Shown here piece after piece: positions 9,065-17,417 of a DNA stretch of 64,000 nt. Each line of letters starts with the position of its first letter. Position 1 is the stretch's first letter. Source of the stretch: Olivibacter sp. XZL3 (GTDB lineage Bacteria > Bacteroidota > Bacteroidia > Sphingobacteriales > Sphingobacteriaceae); assembly GCF_004368405.1 (NCBI RefSeq), contig NZ_SBJH01000042.1, positions 62,001 through 126,000 on the forward strand. The letters are read 5' to 3'. Below the pieces are notes generated by a model. That model worked only from the letters and a program-made list of their open reading frames with translations, did not search any database and had not been told where the DNA came from. Both the position numbers and the translations under genes were made by a program.

Positions 9065-9948
9065 ACATTCTCAGCAACGAAATCTGTTCCGTCCAACCAA
9101 TGGATGTGTATACCATCTTTCTCCATCTTTCTGAAGTAGGTCATCTGTCGCTTTGCAAAGCGATGGATCTCTGTATTTAATTTAGTAAATAACTGCTGTC
9201 TATCCATTTCTCCTAAGAGAAATGCGGTTACATACTTATACTCGAGGCCGTAAAATTTAAGCTTATCAGCCGAAACGCCGGCATCCATCAGCCTTTTCAC
9301 TTCATCGATTAATCCCGCAGCTAAGCGTTTTTCCAAGCGCTGCGTAATACGTGCACGCCGATCGTCCAATGATAATTGGATACCGAAAACCAGCGCGGCG
9401 GGCTTTTGCGGCTGCTTGACGACGGCCTGTGGATTATCTTTCAGCCAGCTGGCGATTTCAATGGCTCTGATTAGCCGTTTTTTAGTACTGATATCTGCTT
9501 TAAAGGTGGTGGGCTGAGGCATGGATAAAAAAAGCTTTTCGAGCTCCTCCATATCCTTTTCCAATAGGTGGAAACGTAGGCTATCATTGCGTGGAATAGC
9601 GGTAAACATATAATGCTGTAATACCGATTGTATATACAATCCGGTTCCGCCACACAGAATCGGTATTTTACCTTGCGCCTGTATCTTCAACAAAGCTTCT
9701 TGAAAATCATCCTGAAAATGAGCAACGTGGTAGTCGGCCCCCGCATCGCGAATATCGATGAGGTAATAATCAACTCCCTCGTATTCGGCCAAATCCTTAC
9801 CCGTACCGATATCCATTCCCCTGAATACCTGCCGTGAATCGGCACTGATGATAGCGCCATTTATTTTTTTAGCAAGGGCAACGGCCAGGGAGGTCTTTCC
9901 CGAAGCCGTTGGTCCTAAAATGCATATTAAACCACGAATTTGGTCCAT
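9037..9948 (-). CDS. miaA: tRNA dimethylallyltransferase
   Basis: MiaA transfers a dimethylallyl group to N6 of adenosine 37 in tRNAs that read codons starting with U. The P-loop G-P-T-A-S-G-K-T-S is at residues 12-20. The substrate-binding segments S-A-D-S-R-Q-V-F-R-G-M-D-I-G-T-G-K and C-G-G-T-G-L-Y-I are intact. The 303-residue length is normal. Its start overlaps the end of the upstream oxidoreductase gene by 22 bp, so the two are probably co-translated. The final codons form one arm of the neighbouring terminator. Confidence 0.95.
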   Translation of the reverse strand: MDQIRGLICILGPTASGKTSLAVALAKKINGAIISADSRQVFRGMDIGTGKDLAEYEGVDYYLIDIRDAGADYHVAHFQDDFQEALLKIQAQGKIPILCGGTGLYIQSVLQHYMFTAIPRNDSLRFHLLEKDMEELEKLFLSMPQPTTFKADISTKKRLIRAIEIASWLKDNPQAVVKQPQKPAALVFGIQLSLDDRRARITQRLEKRLAAGLIDEVKRLMDAGVSADKLKFYGLEYKYVTAFLLGEMDRQQLFTKLNTEIHRFAKRQMTYFRKMEKDGIHIHWLDGTDFVAENVEKIIGYLL

Positions 9949-11084
9949 TTTTCGTTACTAGCACTACTGGCTACTACATTATCGATAAAAGCCATTCCTC
10001 TTACGCCATCTTCCACGGTAGGGAAATCAAGCATTTCAGGAGTTGGCGTTTCCCCGTTTAATTTAGCAGACACCGTTAACACGAAGTTTCGGTAGATGTT
10101 TCCAAAGGCTTCCAACAAGCCTTCGGGATGTCCGGAAGGAATTCTGGTATTGTGTTTAGCCGCATTACTTAAGTAAGCATTTCCTGTGCGGTAGATCTGC
10201 TTAGGTTGATCCAGCAGGTTAACATAAAGGCTATTGGGCTCCTCCTGTATCCATTCCAGTCCGCCATGCTCACCGTATACCCTTATGCGAACCGCATTTT
10301 CATCACCCGCTGCGATTTGTGAAGCAATTAAAACGCCGTTCGCGCCGTTATCAAAGCGTAGCAGCACGTTGCCGTCATCGTCTAACAGTCGCCCTTCCAC
10401 CAAGGTATTCAGATCAGCGCAAATATCCGTAATCTTCAGTCCGGTAATGTATTCTGCCAAATGGGCTGCATGCGTACCGATATCGCCCATGGCACCACTT
10501 TTTCCCGAACGTTTTGGGTCTGTCCGCCATGCGGCCTGTGCATTCCCTTCGCGCTCGCTGAGGCGGCTTAACCACCCCTGCGGGTATTCAACAATTACCT
10601 TTCGAATCTTGCCAAGTTTGTTGTCTTTCACTAAAGCTTTCGCCTCTTTAACCATCGGATAACCGCTGTACGTATGCGTAAGCGCTAAGGTCAGCCCCGT
10701 ACTTTCCACCAGGTCTCTCAATTGCTTAGCCTCTTCCAAGGTGAAGGTCATTGGCTTTTCGAGCACTACGTTGAAGCCATTTTCCAAAGCTAAACGGGCG
10801 GGATCAAAGTGGACAAAGTTAGGCGTAACGATCGTCACAAAATCCATTCGTATGTCTTCCGGCAACTGGCTTTCTTTTTCTATCATTTCCTGATAGCTAC
10901 CATAAACCCGGCTTGGATCAATAAACAAGGCCGCACCGGACTCTTTTGAAACCTCTGGATTTACGCTGAAAGCGCCGCAGACTAATTCAACCAAACCGTC
11001 CATTCGGGCGGCAATACGATGTACTGAGCCAATAAACGCATCAATACCACCGCCTACCATGCCCATACGAAGTTTTCTTTTCAT
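9927..11084 (-). CDS. Gfo/Idh/MocA family oxidoreductase
   Basis: This 385-residue NAD(P)-dependent dehydrogenase probably acts on a sugar or inositol-like substrate. The N-terminal Rossmann motif (G-M-V-G-G-G-I-D-A) is at residues 8-16. The family E-K-P-M-T motif follows near residue 110, and the C-terminal domain carries G-D-I-G-T-H-A-A-H, the usual catalytic His region. No sugar-utilisation operon is nearby, so the substrate cannot be deduced. It lies 63 bp downstream of the GNAT-like gene and overlaps miaA by 22 bp. Confidence 0.88.
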   Translation of the reverse strand: MKRKLRMGMVGGGIDAFIGSVHRIAARMDGLVELVCGAFSVNPEVSKESGAALFIDPSRVYGSYQEMIEKESQLPEDIRMDFVTIVTPNFVHFDPARLALENGFNVVLEKPMTFTLEEAKQLRDLVESTGLTLALTHTYSGYPMVKEAKALVKDNKLGKIRKVIVEYPQGWLSRLSEREGNAQAAWRTDPKRSGKSGAMGDIGTHAAHLAEYITGLKITDICADLNTLVEGRLLDDDGNVLLRFDNGANGVLIASQIAAGDENAVRIRVYGEHGGLEWIQEEPNSLYVNLLDQPKQIYRTGNAYLSNAAKHNTRIPSGHPEGLLEAFGNIYRNFVLTVSAKLNGETPTPEMLDFPTVEDGVRGMAFIDNVVASSASNEKWTKFVV

Positions 11085-11147
11085 TGCTATTTGTTTTAAT
11101 TAATTGGTGTTGACCTATAAGTATCGGCCTAAAATAAAAAAAAGATC

Positions 11148-11936
11148 TTATAACACCTGACGCATTTTTATACTGCCCAGATTTTCCACATGATGAGCGG
11201 AAGCGCCCTTATCAACCGGTAAATCGAAACGTTTATCTTGATAGCGTTTTTTTTCAATGGCATGCACCAAGAAGCATTGTGGCGGCGATATTCCTTCGGA
11301 TTGAAAGCCAAGCTTTTCATAATTCTCGCCGGAAGACCAGTCTTTATCGACATAAGTCATGATGTCACCGGGTGTGAATTCCCGCGCGAAACCCTTTAAC
11401 AATTTGCTCAGGCCGCCTACCACTAAATAGCCGGAACGATTACAAAATCGCAATAATTCAAAAGAACGGTAATCGGAAGCTGTGGCACGCATCTTGCGTC
11501 CGCCACTGAACACCGCAACCGCCGTTAAAGTACCTTCGTGCCATAGGCCATAGCGGTATTTCCCCGGAAGCGGCACTTGTAAATGATGCTCTTCCTGAAA
11601 CCGTAACGCTTCTTCTTTATTGATTCGGGTTAATACCGTATCGCGTGCATATACCCGCTTTGCCAAACCCAAAGCCGCGCGAAGTCTCGCCATTATCACT
11701 TTGTTTTTGCTTAAGAAGAGATCTTCGTCTAAGTGTATTTGACGAATACCGGCCAACGGTTCTTCTCGGTGTTTCACATCAAAATGGAGACTGCTGTAAA
11801 ATTTAATAACCAAGGCCATGGAAGCAACAGCGATGTGTGTGAGGGCTGCGGATCGTTCGACCAAAGAAACTTGGATACCGAACTCCTCTTTCAGCTGTTT
11901 TATTAATTTATCGACGCTTTTATGTTCAGCTTCCAT
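11148..11936 (-). CDS. Conserved GNAT-like protein of unknown substrate
   Basis: The 262-residue product has an N-terminal helical part and, from about residue 130, a segment resembling an acyltransferase fold: a strand series (YGLWHEGTLTAVAVFSGGR), an R-F-C-N-R-S-G-Y core, and a C-terminal V-D-K-D-W-S-S-G-x-x-Y-E-K-L-G-F motif. That last motif is typical of phage- and Bacteroidota-encoded GNAT-like proteins. No canonical acetyl-CoA loop is obvious, so the enzymatic call is tentative. It is divergent from the serine hydrolase gene, and a TAnnTTTG box lies four bases before its ATG. Confidence 0.5.
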   Translation of the reverse strand: MEAEHKSVDKLIKQLKEEFGIQVSLVERSAALTHIAVASMALVIKFYSSLHFDVKHREEPLAGIRQIHLDEDLFLSKNKVIMARLRAALGLAKRVYARDTVLTRINKEEALRFQEEHHLQVPLPGKYRYGLWHEGTLTAVAVFSGGRKMRATASDYRSFELLRFCNRSGYLVVGGLSKLLKGFAREFTPGDIMTYVDKDWSSGENYEKLGFQSEGISPPQCFLVHAIEKKRYQDKRFDLPVDKGASAHHVENLGSIKMRQVL

Positions 11937-11940
11937 ATTG

Positions 11941-11948
11941 CAAACATA
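11941..11948 (-). promoter_or_regulatory. -7 element close to the GNAT-like start
   Basis: On the minus strand it reads TATGTTTG, an exact TAnnTTTG match, four nucleotides before the ATG. No clear -33 TTG is seen. The same close spacing is found at tilS and the OstA-like gene. Confidence 0.4.
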
Positions 11949-12033
11949 CTAAACTTGTGTCTTTTCACTTTTTTTATCGGAAAAGCATTTGCTCTATCCG
12001 AAGGATCCATTTCAATATATCTATTTCTAAATA

Positions 12034-12064
12034 TTGTATATAAAAGTTAATTTACCTAAGTTCG
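12034..12064 (+). promoter_or_regulatory. Probable promoter of the serine hydrolase gene
   Basis: TTG at 12034-12036, a 20-nt spacer, and TAAGTTCG at 12057-12064 (one mismatch to TAnnTTTG). It lies 25 bp upstream of the ATG at 12090, in the divergent gap with the GNAT-like gene. Confidence 0.5.
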
Positions 12065-12089
12065 ATAAATATCACAAAAAGCAAACTTT

Positions 12090-13904
12090 ATGTATATACC
12101 AAAGCATTTCCCTTCTTTCCTTATCATCTTTCTGATTGCTTTAAATGCTTGTGCGCAGAGCAAACATCAAGAAAATATACAGCAGGAGCTGGCTGAGAAG
12201 AACCTAAGTTTATCGCAAACAGTTGTTTTGAACAACGAGGCAGGCTTGATTCCGATCAACGGGCTTGGGAACTACAAAATTGCGAGCATCGACCTCGGCT
12301 TTGACCACGCCGATGACTTTAATGCCATGTTAGCTCGCTATGCGGCTGTTGATACCTACCACAGCGATGGCAACTTAGCGGCATTAAAGGTATTGAGCGA
12401 ACAGCTTAAGTTTCATAACCTGCTGATCGTCCAACTTGCAAAGGACGTTGCCGCTAGCCAGCCGGTGCTTGATTTTATCAAAAATGAAATAGCTAGCAAA
12501 AAAGTAATTCTCTGTGGGTTTGGTTCCCCTCAAAAGCTGGCGTTACTAGATGAATTGACCGCTCCGATTGTCTGGTCGACCGACACGACGCTTGCTGCGG
12601 CGCAGAACAGCGCCGCCGGTGTCTTTGGAGGAATTGCCCTTTCGGGTAAACTGACCACTAATATTTCGCCTCGTTTCCCTGCAGGAAGCGGATTTACAAC
12701 TATTAAAACGCGCCTGGCCTATGATTTTCCCGAATCGGTTGGTATAAAGAGCAGTAATTTAACGGACCCGATTGGTGAAGTTGTAAGAGAAGCCATCGCT
12801 GAAAAGGCAACGCCCGGCGCCGTGGTAATGATTGTAAAAAATGGGACGGTCATTTTTGAGCAAGCCTATGGCTTCCACACCTATGAAAACAAACGCCCGA
12901 CACAGACTTCCGATATTTTTGACATGGCTTCTATTAGCAAAATCACAGCGACCACCCCGGCTGTCATGCGCCTCTATGAAGAGAAAAAAATTGACCTCAA
13001 TGAAACCATCGGCCATTATCTTTTCCAAGCGCGGCAAACGAATAAAAGCAACATCAAGCTCAGCGACGTTATGCTCCATCAGGCAGGCTTTATTCCATTC
13101 ATTCCTTTTTATAAAAACTTAAAACCTGGCGATGTAAGCAAGGACTCGTCGGCCACCCATAATGTAAAGTTGGCCGATGGCCGTTTCCTGCGTAGCAATT
13201 ACTATCAGCAGGTCATGTGGCCAGAGATGCTCGCCTCCAAAGTAGAAACACCGGGTCAGTATATTTACAGTGATATCAGCATGTACGTCATGAAAGAAGT
13301 AGTAGAACAACAAGCTTCTCAGCCCATTGAATCCTATGTTCAAGAGCAGTTCTATCAACCCTTAGGCATGTTGAAAACAGGATATAACCCGCGTAAGCGC
13401 TTCGCCAAAGAAGATATTGTCCCTACGGAAAATGACATCGATTTCAGGGATACCCTTTTGCAGGGTTATGTACATGATCAGGGAGCTGCTATGGCCAATG
13501 GCGTGGCGGGACATGCGGGAATATTCAGTACAGCGAACGATTTAGCAATTTACGCACAAATGCTGTTAAATAAAGGCACCTATGGCGGGGAAATCTATTT
13601 CGCTCCGAGCACCGTAACGCAGTTTACAAGCAAGCAATCGGCCGTCAGCCGCAGAGGCTTTGGTTTTGACCGAAAGGACCCCGATGCGAAAAAAGCCTAT
13701 CCTTCAGCTTTAGCTTCGCTCTCCACTTATGGGCATACCGGCTATACGGGCACTTGCATTTGGATGGACCCCGAACATCAGTTAACGTATATTTTCTTAT
13801 CCAACCGCGTGCATCCGAAAGTTACCACTAAATTATTTGATCTTAATATCCGATCGCGCATTCAAGACGCCATTTACGAAGCAATCGCTAAAGGGCTGGA
13901 ATAA
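12090..13904 (+). CDS. Exported serine hydrolase (class C beta-lactamase-like) with GH3 C-terminal-like domain
   Basis: This 604-residue protein has an export signal ending L-N-A-C-A-Q, compatible with a lipobox. The C-terminal two-thirds is a penicillin-binding/beta-lactamase-type hydrolase: S-I-S-K at 281-284 (SxxK), Y-S-D at 393-395, and H-T-G at 549-551. Residues of about 35-215 look like the C-terminal domain of family 3 glycoside hydrolases (L-S-Q-T-V-V-L-N-N-E-A-G-L-I-P-I). In many Bacteroidota this tandem follows a NagZ-like TIM barrel in a protein of about 1000 residues. Here the barrel is absent and the signal peptide directly precedes the GH3-C-like part. It may act on peptidoglycan, but no substrate is evident. 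Confidence 0.78.
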   Translation: MYIPKHFPSFLIIFLIALNACAQSKHQENIQQELAEKNLSLSQTVVLNNEAGLIPINGLGNYKIASIDLGFDHADDFNAMLARYAAVDTYHSDGNLAALKVLSEQLKFHNLLIVQLAKDVAASQPVLDFIKNEIASKKVILCGFGSPQKLALLDELTAPIVWSTDTTLAAAQNSAAGVFGGIALSGKLTTNISPRFPAGSGFTTIKTRLAYDFPESVGIKSSNLTDPIGEVVREAIAEKATPGAVVMIVKNGTVIFEQAYGFHTYENKRPTQTSDIFDMASISKITATTPAVMRLYEEKKIDLNETIGHYLFQARQTNKSNIKLSDVMLHQAGFIPFIPFYKNLKPGDVSKDSSATHNVKLADGRFLRSNYYQQVMWPEMLASKVETPGQYIYSDISMYVMKEVVEQQASQPIESYVQEQFYQPLGMLKTGYNPRKRFAKEDIVPTENDIDFRDTLLQGYVHDQGAAMANGVAGHAGIFSTANDLAIYAQMLLNKGTYGGEIYFAPSTVTQFTSKQSAVSRRGFGFDRKDPDAKKAYPSALASLSTYGHTGYTGTCIWMDPEHQLTYIFLSNRVHPKVTTKLFDLNIRSRIQDAIYEAIAKGLE

Positions 13905-14047
13905 TACTTGACATAGGCTTAACAAATACTATAAAAAATAACGTTTAATTTGCATCCATATTTGACAAAAAAATCAGACAATTGAGTGCGACATCATTAC
14001 CTGCATCCATTGTTTATGATCAATAGCTAAAATTTAGTACACATCGA

Positions 14048-15190
14048 ATGAAGATAGGTATTGTATGTTACCCAACATTTGGCGGTAGTGGCGTGGTGGC
14101 TACCGAATTGGGCAAAGGCCTTGCTGCTAACGGCCATCAGGTACATTTTATTACCTATAGCCAACCGGCGCGGCTGGACTTCTTTTCAGCGAATTTATTT
14201 TACCATGAGGTGAGTATATCGAAATACCCGCTATTTGATTTCCCTCCCTATGAACTGGCTTTAGCCAGTAAGCTGGTAGATGTGGTTCGTTTTGAAAAAC
14301 TGGATCTTTTACACGTACATTATGCCATCCCGCATGCATCGGCCGCGTTTATGGCAAAGCAGATTCTGGAGAGTTATGGCATTCGCATTCCCGTTGTTAC
14401 GACGCTTCATGGAACCGATATCACCTTGGTGGGAAAAGATCCGACGTACAATCCGGTGGTTACATTCTCCATCAACCAGTCGGACGGCGTAACGGCAGTA
14501 TCAACGAATTTGAAAGAAGACACGTTAAGCCATTTTGAAGTAATCAAAGACATTCGCGTAATTCCTAACTTTATAGACTTGACACGCTTTCGTCTAAAAC
14601 CCAGGGAGCATTTCAAGAAAGCAATCGCCCCGGGAGACGAACGTATTTTGGTCCACACGTCTAACTTTAGACGAGTAAAGCGGACATCGGACGTTATAAA
14701 AGTATTTCAAAAGATACAAGAAAAAATCAAATGCAAGCTCTTAATGGTGGGCGATGGCCCCGATCGGGTAAACGCAGAGCAATTATGTAGGGATTTAGGC
14801 GTTTGCAACGATGTACGTTTTCTGGGAAAACAAGATGCGATTGAAGAGATTCTCTCCGTTGCAGATCTTTTTATGATGCCTTCTGAATCGGAAAGCTTTG
14901 GCTTAGCAGCCTTGGAAGCGATGGCCTGCAGCGTACCGGTTATCTCATCCAATGCAGGCGGCTTACCGGAGTTAAATATCGATGGTAAAACCGGGTTCTT
15001 GGATGACGTGGGCGCTATCGACAGCATGGCTGCACATGCCGTTTATATACTGGAAGATGACGAGCGGCTAGCCGCCTTTAAATCGGCCGCCCTGGCACGC
15101 GCGAAAGAGTTCGATCTGGGCTTGATCTTGCCCATCTACGAGCAATATTATCAGGAGGTGATTTCGCTAGTAAACGAAAAGGTCTTATAG
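14048..15190 (+). CDS. bshA: N-acetyl-alpha-D-glucosaminyl L-malate synthase
   Basis: BshA is the family 4 glycosyltransferase that joins UDP-GlcNAc to L-malate in the first step of bacillithiol synthesis. The N-terminus C-Y-P-T-F-G-G-S-G-V-V-A-T-E-L-G is the characteristic BshA start. The nucleotide-sugar motif E-S-E-S-F-G-L-A-A-L-E-A-M-A is near residue 280. The 380-residue length is normal. The other bacillithiol genes (bshB, bshC) are not in this window. It stands 143 bp after the serine hydrolase and converges with the lactonase-like gene over a gap holding two overlapping inverted repeats. Confidence 0.92.
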   Translation: MKIGIVCYPTFGGSGVVATELGKGLAANGHQVHFITYSQPARLDFFSANLFYHEVSISKYPLFDFPPYELALASKLVDVVRFEKLDLLHVHYAIPHASAAFMAKQILESYGIRIPVVTTLHGTDITLVGKDPTYNPVVTFSINQSDGVTAVSTNLKEDTLSHFEVIKDIRVIPNFIDLTRFRLKPREHFKKAIAPGDERILVHTSNFRRVKRTSDVIKVFQKIQEKIKCKLLMVGDGPDRVNAEQLCRDLGVCNDVRFLGKQDAIEEILSVADLFMMPSESESFGLAALEAMACSVPVISSNAGGLPELNIDGKTGFLDDVGAIDSMAAHAVYILEDDERLAAFKSAALARAKEFDLGLILPIYEQYYQEVISLVNEKVL

Positions 15191-15225
15191 AGTCGGCGAT
15201 AAAGCTGTCTCTATAAGGCTTTATC
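15184..15225. other. Two interleaved inverted repeats between convergent genes
   Basis: Stem A pairs 15184-15192 (CTTATAGAG) with 15209-15217 (CTCTATAAG). Stem B pairs 15198-15205 (GATAAAGC) with 15218-15225 (GCTTTATC). Both are perfect. The 3' arms are directly adjacent, so the stems cannot both form; they are alternatives. There is no strong U-tract. They may act as a bidirectional terminator for bshA and the lactonase-like gene. Confidence 0.5.
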
Positions 15226-16367
15226 TATTCATCAAACAATACGCAAACCGGCGCCCCTACGTCGATCCGGTTACCTGTATCTGTTAAGCGTCCCGTTTCT
15301 TCATTGCGTGCAAAAACGATCACTTCGTCGGTGTATTGATTGGCCACCAACAGGAATTTACCGTCGGGGGCAATGGCGAAATTCCGAGGTCCCTTACCTT
15401 TCACGGATTCATTTCCGATATGGCTTATTTCTCCGGTCGCGGCATTAATGGAATAGATGGCAATGTCATTTGCCTCCCCTCGGTTTGATGCATACAGAAA
15501 CTTTCCATCAGGAGAAATGTGGACATCTGCCGCTCCTACCTCTCCGCCGAAGGAAGGGTTCAGCATACTGACTTCCTGTATGGGCGTTAAATGACCGTCT
15601 TTATAGGAATAGACAGTAATTGCTGCCTTCATTTCCTGTACCAGGTAAACATATTTTCCATCTTTTGAGAAGGTTAAATGCCTCGGGCCACTGCCCGGCG
15701 ATGCCTTCGCCTCGTTCACCGCTGTTAATGCCACCGGCTGCTTGTTATCCGAAGCGTCATAGCGATAAATGGTAATGCGATCCGTGCCAAGATCTTGCAC
15801 CAGCAGAAACTTACCATCGGGCGAGAATGTCGCAGAATGAACATGTGGCCCTTCTTGCCGGCTTTTATCCGGTCCGCTTCCTTCATGCTTTACCAATTGA
15901 ACTTTTTCGCTCAGTCGGCCGTCAGGCTGAATACCGAAGACCGTAAAGCTGCCTCCAGAATAGTTGGAAGCAACGGCATAGCGCGTATTAGCATCAACCG
16001 TTACATGACAGGGGCTATCTCCATGGGTCAATTGCGTATTTAATAAGCTGAGTTTACCATCTGCCCGCTTGTACTGGAAGGCACTTATTGTGCCCTCCCC
16101 TTTTTCCAATTCATTAACAGCGTATACGAATTTTTTATCGCTACTCAATGCCAGAAAAGACGGGTTTGCCGATTCAATTTCATTTTTTAAGCTTAAGCGC
16201 CCCGTGTTGGGATCAAAAGCATACACGTAAATCCCTTTGCTTTTACCGGTATTGGTATAGGTACCGATCAGTACATTAATCGTTTTGGATTGCGCATTTG
16301 ACACCATTGGCAGCAAGATTGTACAATACATTAATAGGACTCTATGGAGCGGTTTCATAAACTTCAT
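15225..16367 (-). CDS. Exported lactonase-family beta-propeller protein
   Basis: The 380-residue protein has a signal peptide (cleaved after about V-S-N-A-Q) and a seven-bladed propeller of the 6-phosphogluconolactonase/cycloisomerase-2 type. Evidence includes I-G-T-Y-T-N-T-G near the mature N-terminus and repeated 'F-S-P-D-G-K-F' and 'S-P-D-G-K-F-L-Y' blades. It also has the E-G-P-H-V-H-S motif. Cytoplasmic family members hydrolyse 6-phosphogluconolactone. The signal peptide here places it in the periplasm, so the physiological substrate is uncertain. No pentose-phosphate genes are nearby. Confidence 0.82.
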   Translation of the reverse strand: MKFMKPLHRVLLMYCTILLPMVSNAQSKTINVLIGTYTNTGKSKGIYVYAFDPNTGRLSLKNEIESANPSFLALSSDKKFVYAVNELEKGEGTISAFQYKRADGKLSLLNTQLTHGDSPCHVTVDANTRYAVASNYSGGSFTVFGIQPDGRLSEKVQLVKHEGSGPDKSRQEGPHVHSATFSPDGKFLLVQDLGTDRITIYRYDASDNKQPVALTAVNEAKASPGSGPRHLTFSKDGKYVYLVQEMKAAITVYSYKDGHLTPIQEVSMLNPSFGGEVGAADVHISPDGKFLYASNRGEANDIAIYSINAATGEISHIGNESVKGKGPRNFAIAPDGKFLLVANQYTDEVIVFARNEETGRLTDTGNRIDVGAPVCVLFDE

Positions 16368-16408
16368 TTTACAAAACCAAGTATACGTAAAATATAAAGT
16401 AACACCAA

Positions 16409-16759
16409 CTAGCTTTCGCGGTTGGTGCCAAAAATACTACTCAGAATCATTTGGATAATAGCCGTTAAAATGGCGAAGAACAATGCTGAAAAGAAACCGC
16501 TCACCGAAAAACCGCTCATGATGCTGCTGACCAACATTACCATTAATACCGTGATAATAAAGGAGACCAAGCCCAAGGTTAAAATGTTGAGGGGCAAGGT
16601 AAAGATACGCAGGATCGTGCCAACTGTTGCATTAGCCAAACCGATTAATATACCTGCAAACATAGCACTCCAAAAGCCTGATACTTCAGCCCCCGGAACA
16701 ACGTAGGCCGCCGCCATAACGGCCAGCCCTGTGATTATTAACTCAATGATAAACCTCAT
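16409..16759 (-). CDS. Phage holin family (superfamily IV) small membrane protein
   Basis: This 116-residue protein consists almost entirely of four hydrophobic helices with short polar loops (MRFIIELIITGLAVMAAAYVV; V-S-G-F-W-S-A-M-F-A-G). It matches the broadly distributed 'phage holin family / 4-TMS' proteins, which in most chromosomes are not part of a phage. There are no prophage genes around it, so a lysis role is unlikely. I use ATG at 16759, which has an A/G-rich stretch upstream, rather than an in-frame TTG at 16783. It is divergent from rimP. Confidence 0.75.
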   Translation of the reverse strand: MRFIIELIITGLAVMAAAYVVPGAEVSGFWSAMFAGILIGLANATVGTILRIFTLPLNILTLGLVSFIITVLMVMLVSSIMSGFSVSGFFSALFFAILTAIIQMILSSIFGTNRES

Positions 16760-16852
16760 ATATGCTCTTTTGTTATTACTCAAACGCCGAAAGGAAGAAA
16801 ATGTTTAAGAAAATCCGTCATTGAATTTCGTTGTAGCAAGAAAATCAACTGT

Positions 16853-16882
16853 TTGAATTATAAAATATTTGTCGTACATTTG
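16853..16882 (+). promoter_or_regulatory. Promoter of the rimP-nusA-infB operon
   Basis: TTG at 16853-16855, a 19-nt spacer and TACATTTG at 16875-16882, an exact match to the Bacteroidota consensus. The predicted transcript starts near 16887-16889, just before a strong hairpin. Confidence 0.7.
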
Positions 16883-16894
16883 CCTATCTTGAAG

Positions 16895-16924
16895 AAAGAG
16901 GGGACAGCTATAGTCCCCTCTTTT
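16895..16924 (+). promoter_or_regulatory. Terminator-like hairpin in the rimP-nusA-infB leader
   Basis: A perfect 11-bp stem (16895-16905 with 16913-16923, core GAGGGGAC/GTCCCCTC) has a 7-nt loop and is followed by T residues. It lies 3' of the predicted promoter and 5' of rimP. The gene upstream is divergent, so it cannot be terminating another gene. It is therefore a leader element, possibly an attenuator or a 5'-end stabiliser. Confidence 0.6.
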
Positions 16925-16950
16925 CATTACAAGAACTTTGCAAATTCAAT

Positions 16951-17415
16951 ATGGGTATCGAGAAAAGGGTAACAGAATTAGTAGAAGAGAAGATTGCGGA
17001 TCGGCCGGATTTATTTTTAGTAGACGTTAAGATGCATGTTAACGGCAAGTTGATTATCCATGTAGATGGTGATCAAGGTGTTAGTATACAAGATTGTGTA
17101 GCGATCAGCCGACATGTAGGCTATCATCTGGAAGAAGAAAACGCTATTGAAAATGCGTATAATCTGGAAGTATCGTCGCCGGGCATTGACGCTCCTCTTA
17201 AATTAGGCCGCCAATATCAAAAGAACATCGGGCGATCAGTGGCTTTGAAAATGATCGACGGAACGAAACGAGAAGGAACATTACTAGCAGCTTCGGAAAA
17301 GGAGCTAACCTTATTAGAAACGGTTAAAGAAAAAGGCAAAAAAGCAACGCAGTTGGAAGCAATTGTTCCGCTGGATCAAATAACAGAAACAAAGGTTTTA
17401 ATTTCATTTAAATAA
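16951..17415 (+). CDS. rimP: Ribosome maturation factor RimP
   Basis: RimP assists maturation of the 30S subunit. The 154-residue protein shows the family core L-E-V-S-S-P-G-I-D-A-P-L near residues 72-83 and a C-terminal SH3-like barrel (G-R-S-V-A-L-K-M-I-D-G-T). It is the first gene of the classic rimP-nusA-infB order, with a 2-bp gap to nusA. Expression is likely set by the consensus promoter and leader hairpin upstream. Confidence 0.95.
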   Translation: MGIEKRVTELVEEKIADRPDLFLVDVKMHVNGKLIIHVDGDQGVSIQDCVAISRHVGYHLEEENAIENAYNLEVSSPGIDAPLKLGRQYQKNIGRSVALKMIDGTKREGTLLAASEKELTLLETVKEKGKKATQLEAIVPLDQITETKVLISFK

Positions 17416-17417
17416 AA

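Noticed and set aside
13908-13952. Promoter for bshA from a TTGACA-like word and TTAATTTG
   Set aside because: The spacing is 34 nt, far from 19-20, and the -7 box has a mismatch.
15184-15225. H-type pseudoknot from the interleaved repeats
   Set aside because: The connecting loop across the 9-bp stem would have zero nucleotides, so the two stems cannot coexist.
16409-16759. Prophage indicated by the holin-family gene
   Set aside because: No other phage gene nearby; this family is widespread as an ordinary chromosomal membrane protein.
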